Source of the DNA: an uncultured Prevotella sp.
Lineage (GTDB): Bacteria > Bacteroidota > Bacteroidia > Bacteroidales > Bacteroidaceae
Assembly (NCBI GenBank): GCA_946999025.1
Contig: CAMQBP010000011.1
Span: 1 to 20,276 of the forward strand
Direction: 5' to 3'
DNA: 20,276 nucleotides
Shown: one piece after another, positions 7,090-15,137 of the stretch
Layout: each line of letters begins with the position of its first letter
How positions within the stretch are numbered: position 1 is the stretch's first letter
The notes under the pieces: generated by a model
What the model saw: only the letters and a program-made list of their open reading frames with translations
Told to the model about the DNA's origin: nothing
The model's database searches: none
Translations under genes and position numbers: made by a program

Positions 7090-7557
7090 ATGAATCAACA
7101 AGATATCATGCGCAGGGCCATCGCCCTGTCTGAGAAAAGTGTACGCACGGGCGGCGGACCTTTTGGTGCCGTGATTGCCAAAGATGGAGAAATCATTGCC
7201 GAAGCATCCAATACCGTTACCTTAGACCACGACCCTACGGCGCACGCCGAGGTGAATGTTATCAGGCAAGCCGCACGCAAGCTGGGCACGTTCGACCTCA
7301 CTGGTTGCGACATCTACACCTCCTGCGAGCCTTGTCCCATGTGTTTAGGAGCCATCTATTGGGCTCATCTGGATCGCATCTATTACGCCAACAATCGCAA
7401 GGATGCTGCACGCATAGGGTTTGACGACGACTTTATCTACCACGAGATTGCACTCCAACCAGCCAATCGACATAAACAAATGCAGATTTTGCTACCCGAA
7501 GAGGCACGAAAAGCGTTTGACATGTGGATGGAAAGCAAAGACAAGACAACTTATTAA
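7090..7557 (+). CDS. guaD: Guanine deaminase (cytidine-deaminase fold)
   Basis: A 155-residue zinc deaminase that converts guanine to xanthine and ammonia in purine salvage or catabolism. Zinc ligands and the catalytic glutamate are in HAE (52-54) and PCPMC (81-85). The long match TSCEPCPMCLGAIYWA and the later GFDDDFIYHEI agree closely with Bacillus subtilis GuaD as I remember it, more than with TadA or cytosine deaminases. Length agrees with about 156 for that enzyme. I chose the ATG at 7090 because a TTG start at 7039 lies upstream of the -7 element and adds residues not seen in the family. The neighbours do not form a pathway with it, though purL in the same window is also a purine gene. 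Confidence 0.9.
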   Translation: MNQQDIMRRAIALSEKSVRTGGGPFGAVIAKDGEIIAEASNTVTLDHDPTAHAEVNVIRQAARKLGTFDLTGCDIYTSCEPCPMCLGAIYWAHLDRIYYANNRKDAARIGFDDDFIYHEIALQPANRHKQMQILLPEEARKAFDMWMESKDKTTY

Positions 7558-7710
7558 GCAACGAATGATGGCAAAAAAGAAAAGTCATTCGGTGCGTCAA
7601 ATACGCATTCTCCAACACTGCTTATCATTTTCGGTCTTGTATTGACCAAGGTTCATGGCGTAACCTATGTGACACGCGACCAAATACAGAAACTACAATA
7701 ACAGAATTGG

Positions 7711-8730
7711 CTACTGTCCACCCAAGCGGTCGAAGTACACTATGAGTTCTTCCCACGTCTTAAACTCATCACTTCCATAAGCCAGACAAGTTCCCATAAA
7801 GCCTTCTTGCCCCTCGGGGGTAATGAGATAGTCGCCATAGAGCAGCTTCGGCTGGTTGGTGAAGATTACCCGATTATAGGCTGGAGCCGACAGATACTCC
7901 TCCACCCATGCCTGCACCTCGCCAATATAACCATGGTCGTTGGTAGGCGCTGTGGCCACCACATAGACATCATATCGCTCGATGAGCATCTGATATGCCT
8001 TGCGCATACTCGACGTGGCCTTGCCGTAACTGTCGTGCAGCGTCGCGTAGTCGATGTAAACGATGGGGCGTTCGCGTCCTTCTTGCTGGTCATCAATCCA
8101 GCGAATCACAGGAATGAGATAGTGAAAGGCAACCTTATCGGTGACTCGATGGGCACCATGGAAGCGGATGGCCTGTGGATAGTGCTCGCGAAAGAGGTCG
8201 AAAGTGTGCACCAGCGGGTCCTTGTCGCCAAAGAGGCCGTACACCCGTCTTTGCTCCTCGGGCGTAACGTTGGCGAAACATTGCTCGGTGATATCCTTGT
8301 ACTCGTTGACCAACGACTTAGTAACGATTACCTCAGTCTCGCCGTCCTTGCGGGGATTATGGAAAGACTGCTTGCCCATCATGCCGTGGTCGTGCATGGT
8401 CAGACCCATCTGGAAGGCCGGATTCACCAGAATGCGGTCGTAACCCGTGAGCATCTCAGTATACATACCGCCCATGGAGGTGCCTATGATGAGGTCGGGC
8501 TGATGGCTATGGCACAGCTGCCTCAGCAGATCCATCGCCTCGGCGGGATGCACCGGCAGGTCTTCTGCCACGACGTTCGCCTGGGGCAACAGCTCCCTGA
8601 GCATGGCTACCGTGCCAGATTGGCCCGACGACATAAAGCCGTGGACGTACATAAGGGTCTTGCCCTTCATTAAGTCGGGATATTGTTTCTTAGTCGTATT
8701 TTCCATTTCTATACCTTTTTTCTTTACCAT
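7711..8730 (-). CDS. YqiA-like alpha/beta hydrolase fused to a degenerate NT5C-type HAD domain
   Basis: A 339-residue cytosolic protein in two parts. Residues about 22-213 are an alpha/beta hydrolase of the YqiA/YcfP (UPF0227) type: YVHGFMSSG at 28-36, nucleophile elbow GTSMGG with Ser85, NPAF at 103-106, and likely triad partners in GDKD (168-171) and His194. Residues about 220-339 resemble the 5'-nucleotidase NT5C HAD family: YIDYA, then ERYDVYVVATAP, then PKLLYGDYLI and FKTWEELIVYF. The HAD motifs look broken. Asp227 is kept, but the second aspartate is Ala229, and the usual DD after DYLI is Thr304-Pro305. The hydrolase half should be active and the HAD half probably is not. ATG 8730 overlaps the upstream stop; ATG 8706 is an alternative. 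Confidence 0.78.
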   Translation of the reverse strand: MVKKKGIEMENTTKKQYPDLMKGKTLMYVHGFMSSGQSGTVAMLRELLPQANVVAEDLPVHPAEAMDLLRQLCHSHQPDLIIGTSMGGMYTEMLTGYDRILVNPAFQMGLTMHDHGMMGKQSFHNPRKDGETEVIVTKSLVNEYKDITEQCFANVTPEEQRRVYGLFGDKDPLVHTFDLFREHYPQAIRFHGAHRVTDKVAFHYLIPVIRWIDDQQEGRERPIVYIDYATLHDSYGKATSSMRKAYQMLIERYDVYVVATAPTNDHGYIGEVQAWVEEYLSAPAYNRVIFTNQPKLLYGDYLITPEGQEGFMGTCLAYGSDEFKTWEELIVYFDRLGGQ

Positions 8731-9545
8731 TGAACAGATTTGTCGGATGCGTCTTCGCATTTGGCAAAAGCCTTCTTGAGATACGACAGGCGCATCTTGC
8801 GGTTATCCACAAATGACACGAAGGCACGCGAGGTTCCATCCGGGCCCTCCACCCTTATGCCCGTACATATCGTCAACGCCCCACTGGTCCATTCGTACAA
8901 GGGTTGTACCACGCCACTCTCACCGAACAACGGTGTGAAGCATGGCTTGTAGAGCCGCTGCGAAAAGGCTTTACTTGGCTTACCGTACTTCTTTGTCAGA
9001 CTGACCACAATAGAATCAACGGTTTGCCTCAACGCCCGATAAGGTTCATCGGCTTTCAGACGGTCTATGGAGAGGCCATATTCACCTTCGTAATTGAGCG
9101 TCTTGGTGGTGACGGAAACAATGAAAAAAGAAACCAGAGAGTCGTTGAGGAAGTTCACGGCTGGCGCAGACGAGATCACCTCGTCTTTATATTGTGCCGC
9201 ATCTTCCAGCTGATTCTCCATGATATTGTTGCAGCAAATGGTTGAAAACAAGGGATAACCATTGTAAAAAACAAACGGAATATTGTCTATTTTAAAGCAT
9301 CTCCCCTCACTCAAATCGCTCTTCGTGTAGTTGGTGCACTTATCTTTATTGAACTGATCCACCGCTTGGATGAAGTTGCCATACTGTTCCATGCCGAGCG
9401 AAAAATATCCCAAGATTTCTTTTCCCTCGCTCCTGTTTCCCGATGAGGGTGCCGACTTTTGTACCAGAGGCATCACCTTATAAAATAACGCACTGGCAGA
9501 ACTGGCAAACAAACACGATAGAAAAACGATGAACAACTTTTTCAT
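8724..9545 (-). CDS. Secreted protein of unknown function
   Basis: A 273-residue protein that I do not recognise. It begins with a signal peptide (residues 1 to about 19, ending ASSASA), with no proper lipobox, so it should be soluble in the periplasm or exported. The rest is mixed alpha/beta in composition and has six or seven cysteines after the signal, including adjacent CC at the ICCNN segment, so disulfides are possible. It has a well-formed promoter, and its stop overlaps the ATG of the hydrolase by 7 bases (ATGGTAA). The two are therefore co-transcribed and probably translationally coupled. That a secreted protein is coupled to a cytosolic hydrolase is odd and gives no clear functional hint. 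Confidence 0.72.
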   Translation of the reverse strand: MKKLFIVFLSCLFASSASALFYKVMPLVQKSAPSSGNRSEGKEILGYFSLGMEQYGNFIQAVDQFNKDKCTNYTKSDLSEGRCFKIDNIPFVFYNGYPLFSTICCNNIMENQLEDAAQYKDEVISSAPAVNFLNDSLVSFFIVSVTTKTLNYEGEYGLSIDRLKADEPYRALRQTVDSIVVSLTKKYGKPSKAFSQRLYKPCFTPLFGESGVVQPLYEWTSGALTICTGIRVEGPDGTSRAFVSFVDNRKMRLSYLKKAFAKCEDASDKSVQW

Positions 9546-9574
9546 GATGTATCATTTGGATGGTTTTGTTAATG

Positions 9575-9605
9575 CAAATATAGGGATTTAGTGGCGAACC
9601 GACAA
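9575..9605 (-). promoter_or_regulatory. Promoter of the secreted-protein/hydrolase operon
   Basis: On the minus strand TTG (9605-9603) is followed after 20 bases by TATATTTG (9582-9575) and a C. The implied leader before the ATG at 9545 is about 20-25 nt. Confidence 0.75.
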
Positions 9606-9754
9606 GTTTTTCCACACCAAAAGCCAAAGATTCCCAACATAAAAACTGAAAATAAGGCGATGGGCGGCACGCAGATCAAAATGGCGGATGATGATGATTT
9701 TTCTTGACAAACAAGTCTTTCATGCTTCGCATATTTTTAAACAGGGTGTCACTC

Positions 9755-10065
9755 GCTTGCAAATACGCCAAAAATGAGCGACTTTCGTATTCAGTTAACA
9801 CACAATTATTTACAAATACAGCTCATTATATTCTACCTTTTTCTCAACGTTTTTCCAGCCAAAAGCATTGCTTTTGTGCGGCAATCTGCATGCTTTTGGA
9901 GGAAAAGAGCTTGTAAATTGAGGGGCAAGATGATGCCTTTTAGCCTAAAAACGCCTTGTTTTAGTGTAAAAATACGATTTATTTGGCAATGTATACCCTA
10001 TCTTGCATCCTCCCTGCCTATTGATTTTTTCTGGTTTGAAAGTTTGGAAGTGCCGTTTTAGGGGC
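9755..10065 (+). repeat. Dispersed 311-bp element, copy B
   Basis: The inverted counterpart of 286-596. It starts at GCTTGCAAATACGCC and ends at TTTTAGGGGC. Hand alignment to copy A needs no gap over the full length. The ends and the internal inverted repeat are much better kept than the linkers. It fills most of the 0.68 kb gap between the secreted-protein promoter and the lacZ promoter. Open frames of 70-95 codons run through it but match nothing I know and change between copies. Confidence 0.8.
9859..9899. repeat. Inverted repeat inside element copy B
   Basis: CCAAAAGCAT (9859-9868) and ATGCTTTTGG (9890-9899) are perfect reverse complements. A second, smaller symmetry, AAAAGCATTGCTTTT (9861-9875), lies inside. 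Total length equals that in copy A. Confidence 0.8.
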
Positions 10066-10140
10066 TTTTTTCAGGCAAAAAATTGAACAAAAGCAAGGAT
10101 GGGAAAGAAAATGGATGCGCCAACGAATGACGCAGAAAAT

Positions 10141-10171
10141 TTGCAGAATAGCCAAAAACACACTATCTTTG
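10141..10171 (+). promoter_or_regulatory. lacZ promoter
   Basis: TTG (10141-10143), 20 bases, TATCTTTG (10164-10171): a full match. The leader is about 55 nt. Copy B of the dispersed element ends 75 bases upstream of the -33, so it could influence this promoter. Confidence 0.78.
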
Positions 10172-10232
10172 TGACATACAACCAGAACCAAACAATCGCC
10201 CACAGGGGCAGCTAACCCAAAAATCCAAATTG

Positions 10233-13200
10233 ATGAAAAAAGCATTGATCGCGGCCTCTTTGGCCATCTTGTCCGCACTACCAGCCAGTGCCGACCTTAC
10301 GCCTGTTATCAAAAAGGACATGCCTACCGATACAGAGTGGCACGACTTGCAGGTGAACGAGGTGAACAGACTGAAACTGCACACCAATTATTTCGCTTAC
10401 GAGTCGGCCGAGAAGGCACTTGCCGGCGACCGGAAGGCATCGGCCAACTATCTCTCGCTGAACGGAACGTGGAAGTTTCACTTTGCTGAAGCTCCCAACA
10501 AGCGGCCTTCAGGCTTCTTCGAAACCGGCTATGACGACGCGGCATGGAAGACCATCAGCGTGCCAGGAATATGGGAACTCAACGGCTATGGCGACCCAGT
10601 ATATGTGAACGTTGGCTTCGCTTGGCGCGGACATTTCAAGAACAATCCGCCCCAAGTGCCGCTGAAAAACAACCATGTGGGCAGCTACCGCCGCATCATC
10701 AACATCCCCAACAGCTGGGACGGCAAGCAGATTATCGCCCACTTTGGCAGCGTGACGTCCAACATCTACCTGTATGTCAACGGCAGGTATGTTGGCTATG
10801 CCGAAGATTCGAAGGTGGCAGCCGAGTTCGACATCACGCCCTATGTGAGGAAGGGCGACAACCTGATTGCCTTTCAGACCTTCCGTTGGTGCGACGGCTC
10901 GTACAGCGAGGACCAGGACTTCTGGCGGCTGAGCGGGGTGGCGCGCGACAGTTATCTCTATGCCCGCAACGAAAAGGTGCAGGTGAGCAACATCAAGCTG
11001 ACGGCCGACCTGGTAAACAACTATCAAGACGGTGCGCTGTCGGTAGACTTGGACGTGAAGGGAAGTCCCACGGTAGACTTCGACCTGCTGAACGCCAACG
11101 GCATCTCCGTGAGCAAGCACAGCGTGGACTTCAAGGGACAGCGGCACGGCAACGTGGCTTTCAACATCAAGAACGTGAAACCATGGACCGCCGAGACACC
11201 CTATCTGTTCACCCTTGTCACCACAGTGAAGAAGGGCGGAAAGGTCATTGAAGTGATTCCGCAGAAGGTGGGGTTCAGGAAAGTGGAGATTAGGAACAGC
11301 CAGTTGCTGGTCAACGGGCAACCCATCTATATAAAAGGTGCCAACAGACACGAGATGGATCCAGACGGTGGCTACATCGTGAGCCGTGAACGGATGATAC
11401 AGGACATCAAGATCATGAAGCAATTCAACATCAATGCCGTGCGCACCTGTCACTACCCCGACGACCCACAGTGGTATGAGCTGTGCGATGAGTATGGTCT
11501 TTATGTGGTGGCCGAGGCCAATCAGGAGGGTCATGGCTTTGGCTACGGGGATAACGCGGCTACCAAAAAGCCCATGTTTGCCAAGCAAATTCTGGAACGC
11601 AACCAGCATAATGTGGAAATGTTTTACAACCATCCCAGTATCATCATTTGGTCTATGGGCAACGAGACGGCCGATGGGCCCAACTTCACAGCGGCATTCA
11701 ATTGGATTAAGAGCGTGGACACCTCACGCCCGATACACTGGGAGCGGGCAATCAAGGGAACGAACAGCGAGTTGTACTGCCCCATGTACCTCCCTCAAAA
11801 AGCGTGCGAGGAATACGCACTGTCATCAGCTCCCGAGGATCAGAAGCCGCTCATCCAGTGCGAGTACAACCATGCCATGGGCAATTCGGGCGGTGGTTTG
11901 AAGGAATACTGGGACTTGGTGCGCAAGTATCCCAAGTTTCAAGGTGGCTTTGTATGGGACTTTGTGGACCAAGCTTTGCGTGACACAAAGCGCGGCATCT
12001 ATGCCTATGGAGGCGATTACAACAAGTATGATCCCAGCGACAACAACTTCAACTGCAACGGACTCATCAGTCCCGACCGCGTACCTAACCCGCACATGTA
12101 TGAGGTGGGCTATGAGTACCAGAACATCTGGGTACAGCCGACTGACTTGATGCAAGGAAAAATAAAGGTGAGGAATGAGTATTTCTTCCGCGACCTGGGT
12201 AACTATGCCCTGCAATGGAAGGTTCTTGTCAATGGTAAGGAGGCACAGAAGGGCACCTTAAGCAACCTGCAAGTGCAGCCACAACAGACGGCTGACCTGA
12301 CGCTGCCGTACAACTTGGATGGGCTGTTGGCCGACCCGCAAAGCGGGGACGTGCAGCTGAACATAGACTTTGCGCTGAAGCAGCCAGAACCGCTCATGCA
12401 AAAGGGGCAGGTGGTGGCCTATCAGCAGTTTCCTATAAAAGACTATTATTCAGCAAAAAACACTACCTCAGATCCTGAGATGGAAACACTTGCATGGTTT
12501 GGCAAGTTGAAGAAAACCAGCAAGAAGAAAGACAAGCAGGTAACGATAGAAAACCAACAGGTGTCTATCTCGTTCGACAAGCAAACGGGTTTGATGACGA
12601 GATATGTCGTGGGAGATGTGTCTTATCTGGCAGATGGCGGCGTCTTGAAGCCTTTTTTCTGGCGTGCCGTGACGGATAATGACATGGGGTCGGGCATCAA
12701 CAGGAAGTACAGCGTATGGCGCAACCCTACCATGACGGTAAAAGACATCAACGTACAGAAAGTCAAACTGCTGGGCAACAACTCCATGTTGGTGACGGTG
12801 AACTATGACATGCCTGACGTGAAGTCGCGAATGGCGATTGAATATCTCATCACAACGTCTGGAAAAGTAGAGGTGATGCAGACGTTCGTTCCCGACGCTG
12901 GTGCCCAGGTTCCCGGCATGTTGCGCTATGGCATGGTGATGCAACTGCCCTACGACATGGACAAGAGTGAGTATTTTGGCCGCGGAACCATTGAGAATTA
13001 TGCCGACCGGAAGTTCTCTCAACGCTTCGGCATCTACCAGCAGACGGCCGACGAACAGTTCTATCCATACATACGGCCACAAGAAACTGGTACCAAGAGC
13101 GATATGCGCTGGTGGAAACAAACTGGTGAAAAAGGCATGGGATTGCTGGTTCGATCGGTCAAGCCGTTCTATGCTTCGGCCTTGCACTATACGGTTGAGG

Positions 13201-13403
13201 ACTTGGACGATGGTGACAAGAAGGAACAACGCCACATACAGGAGGTTCCGAAGTCCAAGTTTACGAACCTACACATCGACGGAGAGATGGCTGGCGTAGG
13301 CGGTATCGACTCGTGGAGCGGCCATGCCGAGGCCCTGGAGGAATACCGTGTGCCGTTTGGACACAAGAGGCTTCAATTTACGCTGACACCTATAGGAAGG
13401 TAA
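10233..13403 (+). CDS. Periplasmic beta-galactosidase, glycoside hydrolase family 2 (LacZ type)
   Basis: A 1056-residue enzyme that hydrolyses terminal beta-galactosides in the periplasm. The signal peptide is MKKALIAASLAILSALPASA (1-20), so it is exported, unlike E. coli LacZ. Domain order is the classical one: GH2 sugar-binding domain about 55-230, Ig-like domain to about 340, TIM barrel about 340-630 and the Bgal small-chain domain to the end. The acid/base is Glu478 in WSMGNET and the nucleophile is Glu544 in IQCEYNHAMGN, equivalent to Glu461 and Glu537 of E. coli. The HYPDDPQW and CDEYGLYVVAEAN stretches are typical. It is monocistronic, with no SusC/SusD pair nearby, so it is not part of a visible polysaccharide locus. 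Natural substrate may be host or dietary galactosides. ATG 10233 is preferred over TTG 10230. Confidence 0.95.
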   Translation: MKKALIAASLAILSALPASADLTPVIKKDMPTDTEWHDLQVNEVNRLKLHTNYFAYESAEKALAGDRKASANYLSLNGTWKFHFAEAPNKRPSGFFETGYDDAAWKTISVPGIWELNGYGDPVYVNVGFAWRGHFKNNPPQVPLKNNHVGSYRRIINIPNSWDGKQIIAHFGSVTSNIYLYVNGRYVGYAEDSKVAAEFDITPYVRKGDNLIAFQTFRWCDGSYSEDQDFWRLSGVARDSYLYARNEKVQVSNIKLTADLVNNYQDGALSVDLDVKGSPTVDFDLLNANGISVSKHSVDFKGQRHGNVAFNIKNVKPWTAETPYLFTLVTTVKKGGKVIEVIPQKVGFRKVEIRNSQLLVNGQPIYIKGANRHEMDPDGGYIVSRERMIQDIKIMKQFNINAVRTCHYPDDPQWYELCDEYGLYVVAEANQEGHGFGYGDNAATKKPMFAKQILERNQHNVEMFYNHPSIIIWSMGNETADGPNFTAAFNWIKSVDTSRPIHWERAIKGTNSELYCPMYLPQKACEEYALSSAPEDQKPLIQCEYNHAMGNSGGGLKEYWDLVRKYPKFQGGFVWDFVDQALRDTKRGIYAYGGDYNKYDPSDNNFNCNGLISPDRVPNPHMYEVGYEYQNIWVQPTDLMQGKIKVRNEYFFRDLGNYALQWKVLVNGKEAQKGTLSNLQVQPQQTADLTLPYNLDGLLADPQSGDVQLNIDFALKQPEPLMQKGQVVAYQQFPIKDYYSAKNTTSDPEMETLAWFGKLKKTSKKKDKQVTIENQQVSISFDKQTGLMTRYVVGDVSYLADGGVLKPFFWRAVTDNDMGSGINRKYSVWRNPTMTVKDINVQKVKLLGNNSMLVTVNYDMPDVKSRMAIEYLITTSGKVEVMQTFVPDAGAQVPGMLRYGMVMQLPYDMDKSEYFGRGTIENYADRKFSQRFGIYQQTADEQFYPYIRPQETGTKSDMRWWKQTGEKGMGLLVRSVKPFYASALHYTVEDLDDGDKKEQRHIQEVPKSKFTNLHIDGEMAGVGGIDSWSGHAEALEEYRVPFGHKRLQFTLTPIGR

Positions 13404-13421
13404 GTCGGTACGCCCGACTTA
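13401..13421. terminator. Hairpin joining two convergent stop codons
   Basis: TAAGTCGG (13401-13408) pairs with CCGACTTA (13414-13421) around a 5-nt loop. The outer three base pairs are the stop codon of lacZ and the stop codon of the EamA gene. T-tails are weak on both sides, so termination is plausible but not certain. Confidence 0.5.
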
Positions 13422-14336
13422 TCTCCTTTCGTGCTGTTGAACGGATTGGGCTTCGACTTCGGCTGGCGATTTCTTCAGGACGAGCAGCATCACGGCGGTC
13501 AGAATCAGGACAAAGCCGATGGCGATGCTCGTGGTGAACGGCTCACCGAAGACGGTAATGCCGATGCACATGGCCGTCAGTGGCTCGAAAGCACCGAGGA
13601 TAGCCACCAAGGTGCTGCCGATATTCTTCAGTGCCAAGATAAGTGTGATGTTGCTTACTACTGTTGGTAGCAAGCCCAACAGGAAGAGATTGAGCAGGGT
13701 CGTACCCGTATGAATGGCTGGCAACCCACCAGATGTGAATATGGCGTATAACGTGAGCAGTAGCATTGTGAAGAAGAAAATATAAAAGTTTACTTTTATG
13801 GTGGGCATGGTGCGTATGTTCATCGTAGGGTAGGCAACCATATAAATAGCGTATGACAGTCCTGACAAAAGCTCTAAGCAGATGCCCAAAACAGAGATGT
13901 TGCCTACACCGTTCTCAATTCCTGATAAGAAACATACACCTGCTACGGCCAGTCCAATGGCTAAAAAAGTTGTACCCGAAGCCTTTTCACCCCTAAAAAT
14001 CATCATCAAGAGTGCTGTCCACGCAGGATATGAAAACATAATAACAGTTGCGATGCCGCTGGACAGATAACGATAGCCCTCCATAAGGAAAACTGCCGAC
14101 CCCGTGTAGACGGTAGATAGCAGCATGAGGCGGAGCGATTCGCCAAAGTGAAGGTGTAGACTTTGCCGTTGATACATCAGTACAACAAGCATAATGAGAC
14201 AAGCAAAAGCGAAGCGATACACCAACACTGCGGTGGAGGGCATGCCTGTTGCTAATACTGGAAGACTAAAGAGTGGTATAAGCCCAAAGGCTGTTGCAGA
14301 TGTTATGGCACCTACAAAACCATGTAGTTTGTTCAT
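13419..14336 (-). CDS. EamA/DMT-family transporter
   Basis: A 305-residue inner-membrane protein of the drug/metabolite transporter superfamily, probably an exporter of metabolites or amino acids. I count about ten hydrophobic segments in two repeats of five, as expected for tandem EamA domains. The first repeat begins GAITSATAFGLIPLFSLPVL and the second covers about 150-290, including LFLLGLLPTVVSNITLILALKNIG and LGAFEPLTAMCIGI. The last residues are charged, putting the C-terminus in the cytosol. It follows the chromate-transporter pair in the same direction after 224 bases filled by an octamer array, and I see no good promoter of its own. The substrate cannot be told. Confidence 0.87.
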   Translation of the reverse strand: MNKLHGFVGAITSATAFGLIPLFSLPVLATGMPSTAVLVYRFAFACLIMLVVLMYQRQSLHLHFGESLRLMLLSTVYTGSAVFLMEGYRYLSSGIATVIMFSYPAWTALLMMIFRGEKASGTTFLAIGLAVAGVCFLSGIENGVGNISVLGICLELLSGLSYAIYMVAYPTMNIRTMPTIKVNFYIFFFTMLLLTLYAIFTSGGLPAIHTGTTLLNLFLLGLLPTVVSNITLILALKNIGSTLVAILGAFEPLTAMCIGITVFGEPFTTSIAIGFVLILTAVMLLVLKKSPAEVEAQSVQQHERR

Positions 14337-14351
14337 TGGATGTTCTTTTTT

Positions 14352-14553
14352 AGTTGACGAGTAGACGAGTTTACAAGTTGACGAGGTGATAGTTGGTTTA
14401 GTTGACGAGTTGACAAGTAGACGAGTTAACGAGTCGAAAGCGTTTTAATCAAGATATTTACGCATTTACAAGTTCACAAGTTTATAGCCATTAACTTGTC
14501 AACTCGTCAACTTGTCACCTTGTCAACTATCACCTTGTCAACTCGTCAACTCA
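14352..14553. repeat. Octamer tandem repeats arranged as a large inverted repeat
   Basis: The left part (14352-14435) is built from octamers such as TTGACGAG, TAGACGAG and TTGACAAG. The right part (about 14491-14553) has their reverse complements, such as CTTGTCAA and CTCGTCAA. Segments 14373-14395 and 14524-14546 are reverse complements at 21 of 23 positions. A less repetitive spacer of about 55 nt lies between the arms. The array begins 8 bases past the stop of the chromate-transporter gene and ends near the EamA start. Confidence 0.8.
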
Positions 14554-14560
14554 TATATCC

Positions 14561-15136
14561 TCAATACAGCAGCATCAATCCTGCGAATGCTGCGTAGCAT
14601 ATCATCCGGATAGGGTTGATCTTCATATATTTTGTTCCGATGAAGGTGGCGCAGAAAAGAGCCACACTAATCCAGAATTGCCATGGATTTTTAATCATAG
14701 ACCCAAAGTTCTCCTCGTTCATGAGCAGCAGGGTGGCAGCGCCAAGCAATCCCACTACGGCGGGCCGCAGTCCGCTAAAGACATTCTGTACGGGTTCGGT
14801 GTCCATGTACTTCATGAACATTTTACTGATGAGAATCATGAGGATGAGGGATGGCAGTACTAAGGCGAAGGTGGCAGTGGCTGACCCCAGGATGGCCATG
14901 GGCATGCCGTAGCCCGCATTGTGCACGGCAGCATAGCCGCAATAGGTGGCCGAATTGATGCCAATGGGGCCGGGCGTCATCTGACTGATGGCCACAATGT
15001 TGGTGAACTCGGCGCTGCTGAGCCAGTGATGGTGTATCACCGTCTCTGTCTGAATGAGCGAAAGCATGCCGTAGCCGCCACCGAAACCAAACAAACCTAT
15101 CTGAAAAAAAGTAAGGAAAAGATAGAGATAAATCAT
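14561..15136 (-). CDS. Chromate transporter family protein, second half (CHR domain)
   Basis: A 191-residue membrane protein of the CHR (ChrA) family, half-size form. It has the family signature FGFGGGYGMLSLIQTE near the N-terminus (about 15-30) and the SQMTPGPIGINSATYCGY segment (about 50-70), then several membrane helices. Full ChrA proteins contain two such domains, and here they are separate genes. It starts at ATG 15136, one base after the stop of the other half; a longer frame from 15193 would overlap that gene by 56 bases and is unlikely. The two halves probably form a heterodimer. Chromate is the best known substrate of the family, but the native role in a gut or oral anaerobe may differ. 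Confidence 0.88.
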   Translation of the reverse strand: MIYLYLFLTFFQIGLFGFGGGYGMLSLIQTETVIHHHWLSSAEFTNIVAISQMTPGPIGINSATYCGYAAVHNAGYGMPMAILGSATATFALVLPSLILMILISKMFMKYMDTEPVQNVFSGLRPAVVGLLGAATLLLMNEENFGSMIKNPWQFWISVALFCATFIGTKYMKINPIRMICYAAFAGLMLLY

Positions 15137-15137
15137 G

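Noticed and set aside
7558..7701. Open stretch of 47 codons in frame after the guaD stop, and a 26-codon frame from 7567
   Set aside because: The family ends where the guaD stop is. The extension has no start codon and the small frame has no support.
7807..8673. Long plus-strand frame antisense to the hydrolase gene
   Set aside because: It is a shadow of the real gene. The minus-strand protein has clear hydrolase motifs and this frame has none.
286..10065. Composite transposon bounded by the two inverted 311-bp copies
   Set aside because: No transposase or integrase lies between them. The genes inside are ordinary chromosomal genes with their own promoters, and the copies are too diverged for a recent joint insertion.
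10509..11633. 374-codon minus-strand frame within lacZ
   Set aside because: It lies opposite the catalytic domains of a clear GH2 enzyme, is rich in His and Val as expected for an antisense shadow, and has no promoter.
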